Shown here: piece after piece, positions 17,520 through 26,307 of the stretch | How positions within the stretch are numbered: position 1 is the stretch's first letter | How the letters are laid out: each line of letters begins with the position of its first letter | Assembly (NCBI RefSeq): GCF_030709675.1 | Contig: NZ_JAUZQD010000005.1 | Location: forward strand, 186,001 to 250,000 | Length of the DNA stretch: 64,000 bases | Reading direction: 5' to 3' | From: Symbioplanes lichenis | Lineage (GTDB): Bacteria; Actinomycetota; Actinomycetes; Mycobacteriales; Micromonosporaceae | Notes under the pieces: model-generated | Told to the model about the DNA's origin: nothing | Seen by the model: only the letters and a program-made list of their open reading frames with translations | The model's database searches: none | Program-made: the position numbers and the translations under genes

Positions 17520-18088
17520 CGGGTCTCGCCTACGCGTGGGCGCCCGATCCTGTCAGGCAACGCGACAGCAGTTACTTCCTCGATGATGTCCTCCTGCTGC
17601 CGGACAGCGCTCCCCGCGTTGAGCTGCGGCATGGTGTCGCATCGCCGCTCCCGCGCCCGAATGCCGGCCATCAGCAGACGGCCGCGCTGCTGTGGTTGTT
17701 CTTCCGCCACAATGCGCCGGAGGGCTTCACCGCCGTCACGCGGATCGGATTGGCAGCCGGCCTCCGAGACACGTTCGAGCCCGACGTGATGGTGCTCCAG
17801 GTGCCGGTCGGGAAGGACAATCACTTCGTGCGGCCGGAACAGGTCCAGATCGCGGTTGAGGTGGTGTCGCCCGGCACTGAGGAGCGTGATCGGCTCCGCA
17901 AGCCCGCTGACTACGCGTCGGTGGGCATTCCGCATTTCTGGCTGGTCGAGCAGCAGCCCCTCCAGGTGCTTGCCCACGACCTTGTCGACGGCGGTTACGT
18001 TCAGGTCGCAAAGGCAGAGCTGGAGGATGTGCTGATGTTGAGCGCGCCGTTCGAGATGCGGCTGCCGGTGCGGGACATCGCTCCGTGA
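17516..18088 (+). CDS. Uma2 family (DUF820) PD-(D/E)xK nuclease-like protein
   Basis: 190 residues. The family pattern is complete: [53 protein letters not shown] and [10 protein letters not shown], giving the Asp, Glu and Lys of a PD-(D/E)xK nuclease fold. The biological role of Uma2 proteins is not established. The gene is wedged between ksgA (ATGA overlap) and ispE (GTGA overlap), so it is translated as part of the operon. Its base composition looks less GC-biased than its neighbours and it contains more AT-ending codons, suggesting later insertion (impression only, not computed). Confidence 0.82.
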   Translation: MTGLAYAWAPDPVRQRDSSYFLDDVLLLPDSAPRVELRHGVASPLPRPNAGHQQTAALLWLFFRHNAPEGFTAVTRIGLAAGLRDTFEPDVMVLQVPVGKDNHFVRPEQVQIAVEVVSPGTEERDRLRKPADYASVGIPHFWLVEQQPLQVLAHDLVDGGYVQVAKAELEDVLMLSAPFEMRLPVRDIAP

Positions 18089-19032
18089 CGGAGGCGTGGG
18101 GGCCGGACGACGACAAGCCGCGGCGGTTCGCCGGGCCCGTGCGGGTGCGGGTGCCGGCGAAGATCAATCTGCATCTGGGCGTGGGGCCGCTGCGGTCCGA
18201 CGGGTTTCATGAGCTGAACACCGTCTATCACGCGATCAGCCTGTTCGACGAGCTGACGGCCCGGCGCGGGGACACCCTGGCGCTCACCATGGAGGGTGAG
18301 GGCGCCGGGGAGCTGGAGCTGGGTGAGGACAATCTGATCATCCGGGCGGCGCGGGCGCTGGCGCGGAAGGCGCGGGTGCCGGCCCACGCGCGGCTGCACC
18401 TGCGCAAGGCGATCCCGCTCGCGGGCGGGCTGGCCGGCGGGAGTGCCGACGCGGCCGCCACGCTGATTGCCTGCGACCTGCTGTGGGGCACCGGCTACAG
18501 CAAGGACGAGCTGGCGGAGATCGGGGCGGAGCTCGGCTCGGACGTGCCCTTCCTGCTGCACGGGGGCACCGCGCTCGGCACCGGGCACGGCGAGGCGGTC
18601 AGCCCGATCCTGGCCCGGCCGGTCACCTGGCACTGGGTCGTCGCGCTGGCGGACGGCGGGTTGTCGACGCCGGCGGTCTATCGAGAGCTCGACCGGCTGC
18701 GGGCTGCTCCCGACGGTCCCACGCCGCTGGAGAGCGCCGACGCGCTGATGACGGCCCTGCGGCAGCGCAGGCCCGAGGTGCTCGGGGCGGTGCTGGGGAA
18801 CGATCTGCAGGCGGCGGCTCTGTCGTTGCGGCCGGGGCTGGCGGACGTACTCAAGGCTGGTCAGGCGGCCGGAGCGGTCGCCGGGATCGTGTCGGGGTCC
18901 GGGCCGACGTGTGTCTTCCTGGCCCGGGACGGCGCGCACGCCGAGAAGCTGGCGCAGGAGCTGTCGGCCTCCGGGGTCTGCCGGACCGCGGTGACCGCAC
19001 GTGGACCCATGCCCGGTGCCCGCGCCGTCTGA
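18085..19032 (+). CDS. ispE: 4-diphosphocytidyl-2-C-methyl-D-erythritol kinase
   Basis: 315 residues, GHMP kinase fold. Key motifs are VRVPAKINLHLGVG (Lys and Asn of the active site), the ATP-binding loop PLAGGLAGGSADAAATL near residue 112, the catalytic Asp in LGSDVPFLLHGGTALGTGHGE, and VSGSGPTCVFL near the C-terminus. It phosphorylates CDP-methylerythritol in the MEP pathway of isoprenoid synthesis. Its product feeds the polyprenyl lipids used by the mannosyl- and glycosylphosphotransferases encoded in this window. GTG start within a GTGA overlap. An extra ~12 residues precede the family's usual first strand. Confidence 0.95.
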   Translation: MTEAWGPDDDKPRRFAGPVRVRVPAKINLHLGVGPLRSDGFHELNTVYHAISLFDELTARRGDTLALTMEGEGAGELELGEDNLIIRAARALARKARVPAHARLHLRKAIPLAGGLAGGSADAAATLIACDLLWGTGYSKDELAEIGAELGSDVPFLLHGGTALGTGHGEAVSPILARPVTWHWVVALADGGLSTPAVYRELDRLRAAPDGPTPLESADALMTALRQRRPEVLGAVLGNDLQAAALSLRPGLADVLKAGQAAGAVAGIVSGSGPTCVFLARDGAHAEKLAQELSASGVCRTAVTARGPMPGARAV

Positions 19033-19034
19033 CC

Positions 19035-19040
19035 TACGCT
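19035..19040 (+). promoter_or_regulatory. -10 element upstream of the ABC-F gene
   Basis: TACGCT, then 10 nt, then the GTG at 19051. Slightly longer spacing than the other leaderless genes here. Confidence 0.45.
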
Positions 19041-19050
19041 GGACGGCATC

Positions 19051-20841
19051 GTGGCCAACATTGTGAATCTCGACCGGGTGAACAAGGGGTACGGCGCTGC
19101 CGGCCAACTGCTCACCGACGTCTCCCTCGGACTCGACGACGACGCCCGGGTCGGCATCGTCGGCCTCAACGGCGCCGGCAAGTCGACGCTGCTCCGGATG
19201 CTCGCCAAGCTCGAGGAGCCCGACTCCGGCCGGGTCACCCACCGGCGGGACCTGCGCGTCGCCGCCCTCCCGCAGACCTTCTCGCTCGCCGCGGAAGCCA
19301 CCGTGCGCGACGTGGTGCTGGGCACCGCGTGGCTCGCCGAGGGCATGGGCGCCGAGCACGAGTGGGCCGGTGACGCCGGGGTGCGCGAGATCCTCGACGG
19401 TCTCGGCATGGCCCACCTGGGCCTCGACACGCCGGTCGGGCCGATGTCCGGAGGCGAGCGCCGCCGGGTGGCGCTGGCCGCCCTGCTCGTCCGCGAGTCC
19501 GACCTGCTCATCCTCGACGAGCCGACGAACCACCTCGACGTCGCCGGCGTGGACTGGCTCGCCCGCTACCTGCTCGGGCGGCGCGGCGCGCTGGTCGTCG
19601 TCACGCACGACCGATGGTTCCTCGACGCCGTCTGCACGCTCACCTGGGAGGTCGTCGACCAGCAGGTGTACGCGTACGAGGGGGGCTATGCGGCCTGGAC
19701 CCTCGCCCGGGCCGAGCGGCTCCGCGTGGCCGCCGCCGTCGAGGCCCGCCGGCAGAACCTGCTCCGCAAGGAGATCGCCTGGCTGCGCCGCGGCCCGCCC
19801 GCGCGCACCTCGAAGCCGCAGTTCCGCATCGACGCCGCCAACGCGCTGATCGCCGACGTGCCCCCGGTGCGCGACACGGTCAGCTTGCAGCGGCTGGCGA
19901 CGACCCGGCTCGGCAAGCAGGTGTACGACCTGGAGAACGTCACGCTGCGCGCCGGCGACAAGACCATCCTCGGTGACCTCACGTGGCAGGTGGGCCCGGG
20001 CGACCGGATCGCGATCCTGGGCGCCAACGGGGCCGGCAAGACCACGCTGCTGCGCCTGCTCGCCGGGGTCACCACCCCGGACGGCGGCCGCCTGGTGACC
20101 GGATCGACGGTCAAGCCGGCGTTCCTGTCGCAGGAGCTCAAGGAGCTGCCGGGCGAGTTGCGGCTGCTCGAGGCGGTGGAGGAGGTCGCCAAGCGGGTCA
20201 AGCTCGGCGACCGGGAGCTCTCCGCGGGCCAGCTCGCCGAGGTGTTCGGCTTCACCGACAAGCGCATCTGGACCCCGGTCAGCGACCTGTCCGGCGGCGA
20301 GCGGCGGCGGCTCCAGCTGCTGCGCCTGCTCGCCACCGAGCCCAACGTCCTGCTGCTCGACGAGCCGACGAACGACCTGGACACCGACACCCTCGCGTCG
20401 CTCGAGGACCTGCTCGACTCCTGGCCGGGCACGATGATCGTCGCCAGCCACGACCGCTATCTGGTCGAGCGGGTGACCGACACGGCGTACGGGATGCTCG
20501 GCGACGGCCGGCTGGTGCACCTGCCCGGCGGTATCGACGAATACCTCGCCCGCGCGGTCGGCATGCCCCGGGCGACGGTCGCCGCGGGCCCGGCCCCGAG
20601 AAAGGCCCCCGGCCTGTCCGCGGCTGACCTGCGGACGGCGAAGAAGGACCTGAACCGGTTGGAACGGCAGCTCGGCAAGCTCGAGGAGCGGATCGTCAAG
20701 ATCAACGAGCAGCTGGCGCAGCACGGCAGCGACTACGACAAGATCATGGAGCTGGACGCGCAGCTCAAGGCCGTGCAGGGCGAGCGGGCGCAGGTCGAGG
20801 AGGCCTGGCTGGAGCTGGCCGAGCAGGTCGGGGACGCGTAG
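19051..20841 (+). CDS. ABC-F family ATPase (ribosome-associated)
   Basis: 596 residues with two nucleotide-binding domains and no membrane segments. Domain 1 has GLNGAGKST, MSGGERRRVALA and ILDEPTNHLD; domain 2 has GANGAGKTT, LSGGERRRLQLL and LLDEPTNDLD. An interdomain region is rich in Arg and Leu, and a C-terminal coiled coil (about 530-596, heptads of Leu, Lys and Glu) completes an Uup-like layout. ABC-F proteins act on the ribosome in translation or antibiotic protection rather than in transport; the exact subfamily is not assigned. GTG start at 19051, 18 nt after the ispE stop. A homologue at the same place is common in actinobacteria. Confidence 0.9.
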   Translation: MANIVNLDRVNKGYGAAGQLLTDVSLGLDDDARVGIVGLNGAGKSTLLRMLAKLEEPDSGRVTHRRDLRVAALPQTFSLAAEATVRDVVLGTAWLAEGMGAEHEWAGDAGVREILDGLGMAHLGLDTPVGPMSGGERRRVALAALLVRESDLLILDEPTNHLDVAGVDWLARYLLGRRGALVVVTHDRWFLDAVCTLTWEVVDQQVYAYEGGYAAWTLARAERLRVAAAVEARRQNLLRKEIAWLRRGPPARTSKPQFRIDAANALIADVPPVRDTVSLQRLATTRLGKQVYDLENVTLRAGDKTILGDLTWQVGPGDRIAILGANGAGKTTLLRLLAGVTTPDGGRLVTGSTVKPAFLSQELKELPGELRLLEAVEEVAKRVKLGDRELSAGQLAEVFGFTDKRIWTPVSDLSGGERRRLQLLRLLATEPNVLLLDEPTNDLDTDTLASLEDLLDSWPGTMIVASHDRYLVERVTDTAYGMLGDGRLVHLPGGIDEYLARAVGMPRATVAAGPAPRKAPGLSAADLRTAKKDLNRLERQLGKLEERIVKINEQLAQHGSDYDKIMELDAQLKAVQGERAQVEEAWLELAEQVGDA

Positions 20842-20918
20842 ATCCGGGGGTGCTCCTGCGATCGCAGGCGCGATGCGCGAGAATCTTGCTGACGCATAAC
20901 GAGCTTGGAGACGGAACC

Positions 20919-21380
20919 ATGGCGCACACTCCGGTGAATCACCCCCTGCGGCCGCTCTACCGTGCCCTGGGCGCGGCGGCCGGGGTCTACCTGATCGTCT
21001 TCGGCGTCATCGGCCTCATCATCACCGGCGGCGACGGCCTCTTCGGCAACCCCGACGACCTCGTGCTGGGGCAGCGCTCCAACCTCTTCTGGTCGATCGT
21101 CTCGCTGCTGATCGGCGCGATCGTCCTGATCGCCGCGGTGATCGGGAAGAACGCGGACGTCGAGGTCGACAAGTACTTCGGCTGGGGCCTGGTCGGCGTC
21201 GGCAGCTACTGCCTGGCCGTGAGCCGCACGGACGCCAACTTCCTCAACTTCGGCATCGCCACGGTCATCGTGACCTACCTGGTGGCGCTCGTCCTCATCA
21301 CCGCGGGCCTCTACAGCAAGGTCGCCCCCGAGGAGCGCCAGGGCGCCCCGCGTCAGGTGCGCGAGGCGCGTTCGGCCTGA
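20919..21380 (+). CDS. DUF4383 family four-helix membrane protein (copy 1)
   Basis: 153 residues, four predicted membrane helices, with the N-terminal signature HTPVNHPLRPLYRALGAAAG. Function unknown. An AG-rich site (TTGGAGA) lies about 8 nt before the ATG at 20919. Its stop shares one base with the start of a second DUF4383 gene, so the pair is translationally coupled. The two proteins share the PxNHxLRxxYRALxAAxG opening and the DA(N/D)xLxFxxATVxV helix, so they are tandem paralogues. Confidence 0.8.
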   Translation: MAHTPVNHPLRPLYRALGAAAGVYLIVFGVIGLIITGGDGLFGNPDDLVLGQRSNLFWSIVSLLIGAIVLIAAVIGKNADVEVDKYFGWGLVGVGSYCLAVSRTDANFLNFGIATVIVTYLVALVLITAGLYSKVAPEERQGAPRQVREARSA

Positions 21381-21841
21381 TGGCTCACTATCCGATCAAC
21401 CACCAGCTGCGCCAGCCCTACCGGGCGCTGGCCGCGGCGTCGGGCCTCTTCGTCGCGATCACCGGCGTGATCGGCATCATCGCGACCGCGGGCAACGAGT
21501 TCTTCGGACACGCCGGTGCCGAGCGGGCGCTGGGTCAGCTCCTGAGCCCGGCCGGCGCCTGGGTGTCCACGCTGGTCGGGCTGCTCGTGCTCGCGGTCGC
21601 CGTCCGCGGCGGCAACCTGCACCACCGGGTCAACCTGGTGCTGGGCTGGGTCATGCTCGCCGTCGCCATGGTCATGCTGGCCATGCTGCGGACGGACGCC
21701 GACGTGCTCGGCTTCTCCGTCGCAACCGTCGTCGTGTGGACCGTGCTGGGGCTCGTGGTCCTGACCGCCGCTCTCTACGGGCAGGTCGGCAGCGAGGAGC
21801 AGCAGCACGCCGAGCAGGAGAGCACGCTCAGCAGCACCTAG
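21380..21841 (+). CDS. DUF4383 family four-helix membrane protein (copy 2)
   Basis: 153 residues, paralogue of the preceding gene (YPINHQLRQPYRALAAASG start, four helices). The TGATG junction means reinitiation by the same ribosome. The C-terminal tail is polar and differs from copy 1. The stop overlaps the stop of the convergent TetR gene by 4 bp. Function unknown; a heteromeric membrane complex of the two copies is possible (inference). Confidence 0.8.
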   Translation: MAHYPINHQLRQPYRALAAASGLFVAITGVIGIIATAGNEFFGHAGAERALGQLLSPAGAWVSTLVGLLVLAVAVRGGNLHHRVNLVLGWVMLAVAMVMLAMLRTDADVLGFSVATVVVWTVLGLVVLTAALYGQVGSEEQQHAEQESTLSST

Positions 21842-22485
21842 GGCATCTCTCGCGTCAGCAGGGTGGGCCTCGCCTCCAGATGGGACAGGCCGTTCCAGGC
21901 GAGGTTCACCAGCTGCGCGGCCACCTCCTCCTTGCGCGGCCCCGGCGCCTCCGGCCACCACTGGCCGACCAGGGCGACCATCCCGACCAGCGCCTGCGAG
22001 TAGAGCTCGGCGAAGCCCGGCTCCAGCCCGCGGCTCGCGAACTCGGCGCCGAGGATGTGCTCCACCCGGTGCGCCACGTCGCTCATGACGCTCGAGAAGC
22101 TGCCCGCTTGCTGCAGCAAGGGCGATTGCCGGACGAGTACGCGAAACCCGTGCGGCTCCTCCTCGATGTAGTCCAGCAGCGCCAGCGCCGCCTGCTCCAG
22201 CAGCTCCCGGGGATGTCCCGCGGTCAGCGCCGCGACGATCCGGTCGAGCAGGGCGCGTACCTCCCGGTCGACGACGACCGCGTAGAGGCCCTCCTTGCCG
22301 CCGAAGTGCTCGTAGACGACCGGCTTGGACACCTCGGCCCGGGTGGCGACCTCCTCGACCGAGGTGGCTTCGAATCCGCGCTCGGCGAAGAGGCGGCGGC
22401 CGATGGTGATCAGCTGTTCGCGGCGCTGGGTGGCGGACATGCGTACGCGGGGGGTGCGCTCGCCCGGCGCGGTCTGCTCGCTCAC
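21838..22485 (-). CDS. TetR family transcriptional regulator
   Basis: 215 residues. The N-terminal HTH reads TSVEEVATRAEVSKPVVYEHFGGKEGLYAVVVDREV (split by helices at about 40-75), a textbook TetR DNA-binding domain. The rest is helical and ends ...LAWNGLSHLEARPTLL. Ligand unknown. It is convergent with the DUF4383 pair and has no divergent partner within 380 bp. The start may be the ATG at 22485 or the internal ATG of MSATQRREQL at 22440; the latter matches the usual TetR N-terminal length. Confidence 0.85.
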   Translation of the reverse strand: MSEQTAPGERTPRVRMSATQRREQLITIGRRLFAERGFEATSVEEVATRAEVSKPVVYEHFGGKEGLYAVVVDREVRALLDRIVAALTAGHPRELLEQAALALLDYIEEEPHGFRVLVRQSPLLQQAGSFSSVMSDVAHRVEHILGAEFASRGLEPGFAELYSQALVGMVALVGQWWPEAPGPRKEEVAAQLVNLAWNGLSHLEARPTLLTREMP

Positions 22486-22648
22486 TTGGCCATCCTGCCA
22501 GTCCCGCCGGTCCGGTCGGGGGGCTGCTCCGGTGGGTCCGGTGTCGCGTCCCTCCGCCGTCGGCGTCGCGTTCTTTCGGCGCCGGTGTCAGTGCTCGGCT
22601 CGCGTCTGCTCGGGCTTCACCGGTCGTTCATGCGGGGCCTGCACCATC

Positions 22649-22702
22649 GGACTCCTCCGCCCGGGGGGACTCCTCCGCCCGGGGGGACTCCTCCGCTCGG
22701 TG
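22649..22702. repeat. Three tandem 18-bp repeats
   Basis: Unit GGACTCCTCCGCCCGGGG repeated at 22649, 22667 and 22685; the third copy has two changes. It lies in the gap upstream of tRNA-Gln. No function inferred. Confidence 0.8.
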
Positions 22703-22824
22703 GGGGAAAGACGCACAAGGCGTCCACCGCCGGCGCGTACGTGCGGGATGCTTACCGGAGACGTCCGGACGAACGGGAGTGGGATGCGAGGGGTCGGCTT
22801 TCCGCGGCGTGGCGCGGGGGACGC

Positions 22825-22830
22825 TACTAT
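22825..22830 (+). promoter_or_regulatory. Candidate -10 element of tRNA-Gln promoter
   Basis: TACTAT about 44 nt before the mature tRNA 5' end; no clear -35 box. Confidence 0.4.
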
Positions 22831-22873
22831 GTGAGCCGCGTGCATTGCCCCGGCCGGAATGTCCGCTCTGCAC

Positions 22874-22944
22874 TCCCGGATCGTCTAATGGTAGGACCGC
22901 GGCTTTTGGTGCCGTTTATAGGGGTTCGAATCCTCTTCCGGGAG
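22874..22944 (+). tRNA. tRNA-Gln (anticodon UUG)
   Basis: A full cloverleaf can be folded: acceptor TCCCGGA/TCCGGGA with discriminator G, D-stem GTCT/GGAC, anticodon stem GCGGC/GCCGT with loop TTTTGGT (anticodon TTG at positions 34-36), and T-stem AGGGG/CCTCT with loop TTCGAAT. CCA is not encoded; CCTTTT follows directly. This tRNA decodes CAA, and CAG by wobble. It sits just upstream of glmU in the same orientation. Confidence 0.95.
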
Positions 22945-23013
22945 CCTTTTCTCCGCGGCTGAGTCGTCGCCGCCTTCTTCGACATCGCACCACTGCGACC
23001 CCTGGAGTTATGC

Positions 23014-24465
23014 GTGAGCCAGTCTCCGAGCCGTACCGTCGTCGTCCTCGCCGCCGGTGAGGGCAAGCGGATGAAGTCCGCGACGCCGAAGATGTTGCAT
23101 CCGCTGCTCGGGCGGACGCTGCTGGGCCACGTGCTGCACGCCGCCGAGGCGGTGCGGGCCTCCCGGACGGTCGTGGTGGTCGGGCACAAGGCCGACCAGG
23201 TGCGCGCGCACCTCGCCGAGATCTCGCCGGGCGCGACGCCGGTGCTCCAGGCCGAGCAGAATGGCACCGGGCACGCGGTGCGCATCGCGCTCGACGCGAT
23301 TCCCGAGGCCACCGGCACCGTGGTCGTGCTCAACGCCGACGTGCCGCTGCTGCGCCCGGAGACGGTCGACGCGCTCGTCGCCGCGCACGAGTCGGGGCAG
23401 CGCGGCGCGACCGTGCTGGCCGCCGAGGTCACCGATCCGACCGGGCTGGGCCGCATCGTGCGCGACGCCGCGGGCGACCTCGAGCGGATCGTCGAGGAGC
23501 GGGACGCGGCGCCGGAGATCAAGGCGATCCGGGAGATCAACGCCGGGATCTACGTCTTCGACGCCACGCTGCTGCGCGAGGCGCTCGGCAAGCTGACCAC
23601 CGACAACGATCAGGGTGAGGAATACCTCACCGACGTGTTCGGGCTGCTCGCCGCCGTGGGCCACCCGGTGGGCGTGCACGTGGCCGCGGACGCGCTCGAG
23701 ACGCTGGGCTGCAACGACCGGGCCGAGCTGGCGCGGCTCCGGAGCCTGCTCCGCGACCGGATCAACACCGCCTGGCTCAAGGCGGGCGTCTCGATCCTCG
23801 ACCCGGCGACCACCTGGATCGATGTCACGGTGACGCTCGAGCCGGACGCCGTCATCGACCAGAACTCGCAGCTGCAGGGGGCGACGGCCGTCGGCGCCCG
23901 GGCCGTGGTCGGGCCGGACACGACGCTGACCGACACGGTGGTGGCCGAGGGTGCGACGGTGCTGCGCACGCACGCGATCGGGGCCGAGGTCGGGCCGGAC
24001 GCGACGGTCGGCCCCTTCTCCTATCTGCGGCCGGGCACGCGGCTGGGCCGCAAGGCCAAGGTCGGCGGGTTCGTCGAGACCAAGAACGCCGAGCTCGGCG
24101 CCGGCGCGAAGGTGCCGCATCTCTCATATGTGGGCGACGCCACGATCGGCCCCAAGGCGAACATCGGGGCGGGCACGATCTTCGCCAACTACGACGGGGT
24201 CACCAAGAGCCACACCACGGTCGGCGAGGCGGCCTTCGTGGGCAGCGACACGGTGCTGATCGCGCCGGTGGAGATCGGCCCGGGGGCCTACGTCGCCGCG
24301 GGCAGTGCCATCGGCCAGGACGTGCCGCCGGGCAGCCTGGGCGTGACCCGGGCGCCGCAGCGATCGGTCGACGGCTGGGTCGCGCGCAAGCGCCCGGGCA
24401 CGGTGTCGGCCGAGGCGGCGGAGCGGGCCGGGCAGGCGGCGGAGGAGCCCGGCGACGGTGCGTGA
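23014..24465 (+). CDS. glmU: Bifunctional GlcNAc-1-P uridyltransferase / glucosamine-1-P acetyltransferase
   Basis: 483 residues. The N-terminal nucleotidyltransferase has VVVLAAGEGKRMKSATPKML (about 8-27), QNGTGHAV and LNADVPLL. From about residue 255 a left-handed beta-helix runs as hexapeptide repeats (VVGPDTTL, GAEVGPDATVG, GPFSYLRPGT) with the acetyltransferase residues HLSYVGDA and NYDG. It makes UDP-GlcNAc for peptidoglycan and other envelope glycans. GTG start at 23014 preceded by CTGGAG; the out-of-frame ATG at 23010 is ignored. The C-terminal ~25 residues are an Ala/Glu-rich tail, common in actinobacterial GlmU. Confidence 0.97.
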   Translation: MSQSPSRTVVVLAAGEGKRMKSATPKMLHPLLGRTLLGHVLHAAEAVRASRTVVVVGHKADQVRAHLAEISPGATPVLQAEQNGTGHAVRIALDAIPEATGTVVVLNADVPLLRPETVDALVAAHESGQRGATVLAAEVTDPTGLGRIVRDAAGDLERIVEERDAAPEIKAIREINAGIYVFDATLLREALGKLTTDNDQGEEYLTDVFGLLAAVGHPVGVHVAADALETLGCNDRAELARLRSLLRDRINTAWLKAGVSILDPATTWIDVTVTLEPDAVIDQNSQLQGATAVGARAVVGPDTTLTDTVVAEGATVLRTHAIGAEVGPDATVGPFSYLRPGTRLGRKAKVGGFVETKNAELGAGAKVPHLSYVGDATIGPKANIGAGTIFANYDGVTKSHTTVGEAAFVGSDTVLIAPVEIGPGAYVAAGSAIGQDVPPGSLGVTRAPQRSVDGWVARKRPGTVSAEAAERAGQAAEEPGDGA

Positions 24466-24645
24466 GGGCCGGGCGGCGGCCTGATCTACTGTCATCGATG
24501 GAACGGGATTGAGGTCAGCCGGGCCGGGGGCGCGCAAGCTGGGGTGAGGCATCCCACGCGAGGCCTCCGGCATATGGCGGGCAGCCGTCCTCGGGTCATA
24601 CTTCAGGTGACACACCCCCTCGATTGCACGGGAGCGGACGAGCCC

Positions 24646-25626
24646 ATGGGCAGCATCGTCGCGGAGAACCGTAAGAGTTTGATGCTTTTCTCCGGCCGTG
24701 GTTTCCCGGAGCTGGCCGAGGAGATCGGCCAGGTGCTGGGCGTCGCGCCGACGCCGTCCGACTCCTACGAGTTCGCCAACGGTGAGATCTTCGTCCGATA
24801 CCGCGACTCGGTGCGCGGATCCGACGCCTTCGTCGTCCAGTCGATGACCGAGGGCATCAACCGCTGGGTCATGGAGACCCTGATCATGATCGACGCCCTC
24901 AAGCGGGGGTCGGCCAAGCGGATCACCGTCGTGATGCCCTTCTACCCCTACTCACGGCAGGACAAGAAGCACCGCGGCCGCGAGCCGATCTCGGCCCGGC
25001 TGGTCGCCGACCTGCTCAAGACGGCGGGCGCCAACCGCATTCTCACGGTCGACCTGCACACCGCGCAGATCCAGGGCTTCTTCGACGGCCCGGTCGACCA
25101 CCTCTTCGCGATGGACATCCTCGCCGAGCACGTGCAGCGCAAGTTCGAGGGCCGGCCGCTGACCGTCGTCGCGCCCGACTCGGGCCGGGTGCGGGTGGCG
25201 GAGCGCTGGACCGACCGGCTGGGCGGATGCCCGCTGGCCTTCATCCACAAGACCCGCGACCCGCTCAAGCCCAACCAGGTCGTCGCCAACCGCGTGGTCG
25301 GCGAGGTCGAGGGTCGCGTGTGCCTGATCGTCGACGACATGATCGACACCGGCGGCACCATCACCAAGGCCGCCGACATCCTCTTCGACTCGGGCGCGGC
25401 CGATGTGATCGTCGCCTCCACGCACGCCCTCCTGTCGGACCCGGCGACCGAGCGCCTCAAGAACAGCCGCATCTCCGAGCTGGTCGTGACCAACACGCTC
25501 CCGCTCCCCCCGGAGAAGCGCCTCGACAAGATCACGGTCCTGTCGATCGCCCCGCTGCTGGCGCGGGCCATCCGCGAGGTGTTCGACGACGGCTCGGTGA
25601 CGACGCTGTTCGGCGGGCTGAGCTGA
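24646..25626 (+). CDS. prs: Ribose-phosphate pyrophosphokinase (PRPP synthetase)
   Basis: 326 residues, class I. Evidence: FANGEIFVRY, MPFYPYSRQDKKHRGREPISARL near residue 95-118 (ATP-binding flexible loop), DLHTAQIQGFFDGPVDHL near 131 (cation and phosphate binding), and the PRPP loop CLIVDDMIDTGGTI near 225. It makes PRPP from ribose-5-phosphate and ATP for nucleotide, His and Trp synthesis. The ATG at 24646 gives the family-length protein and follows GGGAGCGG; upstream in-frame starts would add about 34 residues of unlikely sequence. It follows glmU with 180 bp between. Confidence 0.96.
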   Translation: MGSIVAENRKSLMLFSGRGFPELAEEIGQVLGVAPTPSDSYEFANGEIFVRYRDSVRGSDAFVVQSMTEGINRWVMETLIMIDALKRGSAKRITVVMPFYPYSRQDKKHRGREPISARLVADLLKTAGANRILTVDLHTAQIQGFFDGPVDHLFAMDILAEHVQRKFEGRPLTVVAPDSGRVRVAERWTDRLGGCPLAFIHKTRDPLKPNQVVANRVVGEVEGRVCLIVDDMIDTGGTITKAADILFDSGAADVIVASTHALLSDPATERLKNSRISELVVTNTLPLPPEKRLDKITVLSIAPLLARAIREVFDDGSVTTLFGGLS

Positions 25627-25710
25627 CCTTTCCGCGCGGCTGACCTTTCCCGCGCGGCTGATCCTTCTCCGCGCGGCTTACCCTTCCCGCGCGGCTTACC
25701 CTTCCCGCGG
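25623..25710. repeat. Five degenerate tandem repeats (16-19 bp) abutting the prs stop codon
   Basis: The consensus is CTGACCTTTCCCGCGCGG, at 25623, 25640, 25658, 25677 and 25695. Each contains a CCGCGCGG-type palindrome. The first copy includes the prs stop codon. Copies vary by insertion of C and by GA/TA changes. Possible role as an RNA-stabilising or terminator-like array is unproven. Confidence 0.75.
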
Positions 25711-26307
25711 CTGGCGTTGATTCCGGCGGCGGGGCGCGGGTTCCTGCTGGTCGGCCTGCGTTCCTGCGGCTGGCGCTTCCGGTAAGAGGCGCGGGGCCCG
25801 GGCATCGCCACCCCGAGCGTCGTTTCCACGCTCTTCTCTGCGGCTGTCGGTGCGCAAAGTGGATGGGCAGCGGTGCGTGGATCGGACGACGGCGGTCTCG
25901 ATCCGGTGCCGGCCGAAGGTGGCACGGTGCCGGAGTTTTGTGACCCGCTGGGCGGTTAAGGGGAGACATGCCGGTTCACGGGGTGTTGCCGCACCGCTCC
26001 GGCCGGTACCGTGCATCTTGCATCGGGCGGGTGAACTTTTCGCGGGAAGAGCGAGCTGACGGGACCCGCCGGTCGTCGTGCGCGCGGGGCAGGTAAGCTG
26101 GTGCGGTTGCCACGGCGAGGGTGCCACGCGGTCTGCGGCAGGTTAGCGGAGTTCGCTTGAGGCACCGTGATCGACGCGGTGTTCCGGGCCTGTGCCCGTG
26201 CGCCCCTTGCCGAGCAGATGAGCACCACCCCACGCTCGGCCCCGCCGAACACAGCCCGCAGCCCGCCGACTTAGACGCAGCCCGATCAGATTTTCAGGAG
26301 TTTCCCC
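25627..26307. other. 681-bp non-coding region upstream of rplY
   Basis: It holds the tandem repeat array (25623-25710), a region of mixed composition around 25850-26050, and a likely promoter (TAAGCT at 26094-26099). About 200 nt lie between this box and the rplY start and could act as a leader, but no recognised RNA motif was found. Open frames here are low complexity and not called. Confidence 0.5.
26094..26099 (+). promoter_or_regulatory. Candidate -10 element of rplY promoter
   Basis: TAAGCT in the context GGCAGGTAAGCTGGTG, matching the housekeeping-sigma -10 pattern; no obvious -35 hexamer. Confidence 0.35.

Larger units (their letters stand above)
22486..22873. other. Non-coding region between TetR gene and tRNA-Gln
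   Basis: 388 bp with no supported gene. It holds three tandem 18-bp repeats (22649-22702) and the tRNA promoter candidate at 22825. Open frames through it translate to low-complexity Arg/Pro/Ser repeats and are rejected. Confidence 0.5.

Noticed and set aside
22588..22873. Short minus-strand frames with PGRRSPPGRRSP repeats
   Set aside because: Translation of the 18-bp tandem repeats; no coding character.
25532..25969. Minus-strand frames with SRAGRVSRAGRV repeats downstream of prs
   Set aside because: Translation of the tandem repeat array and shadow of prs.
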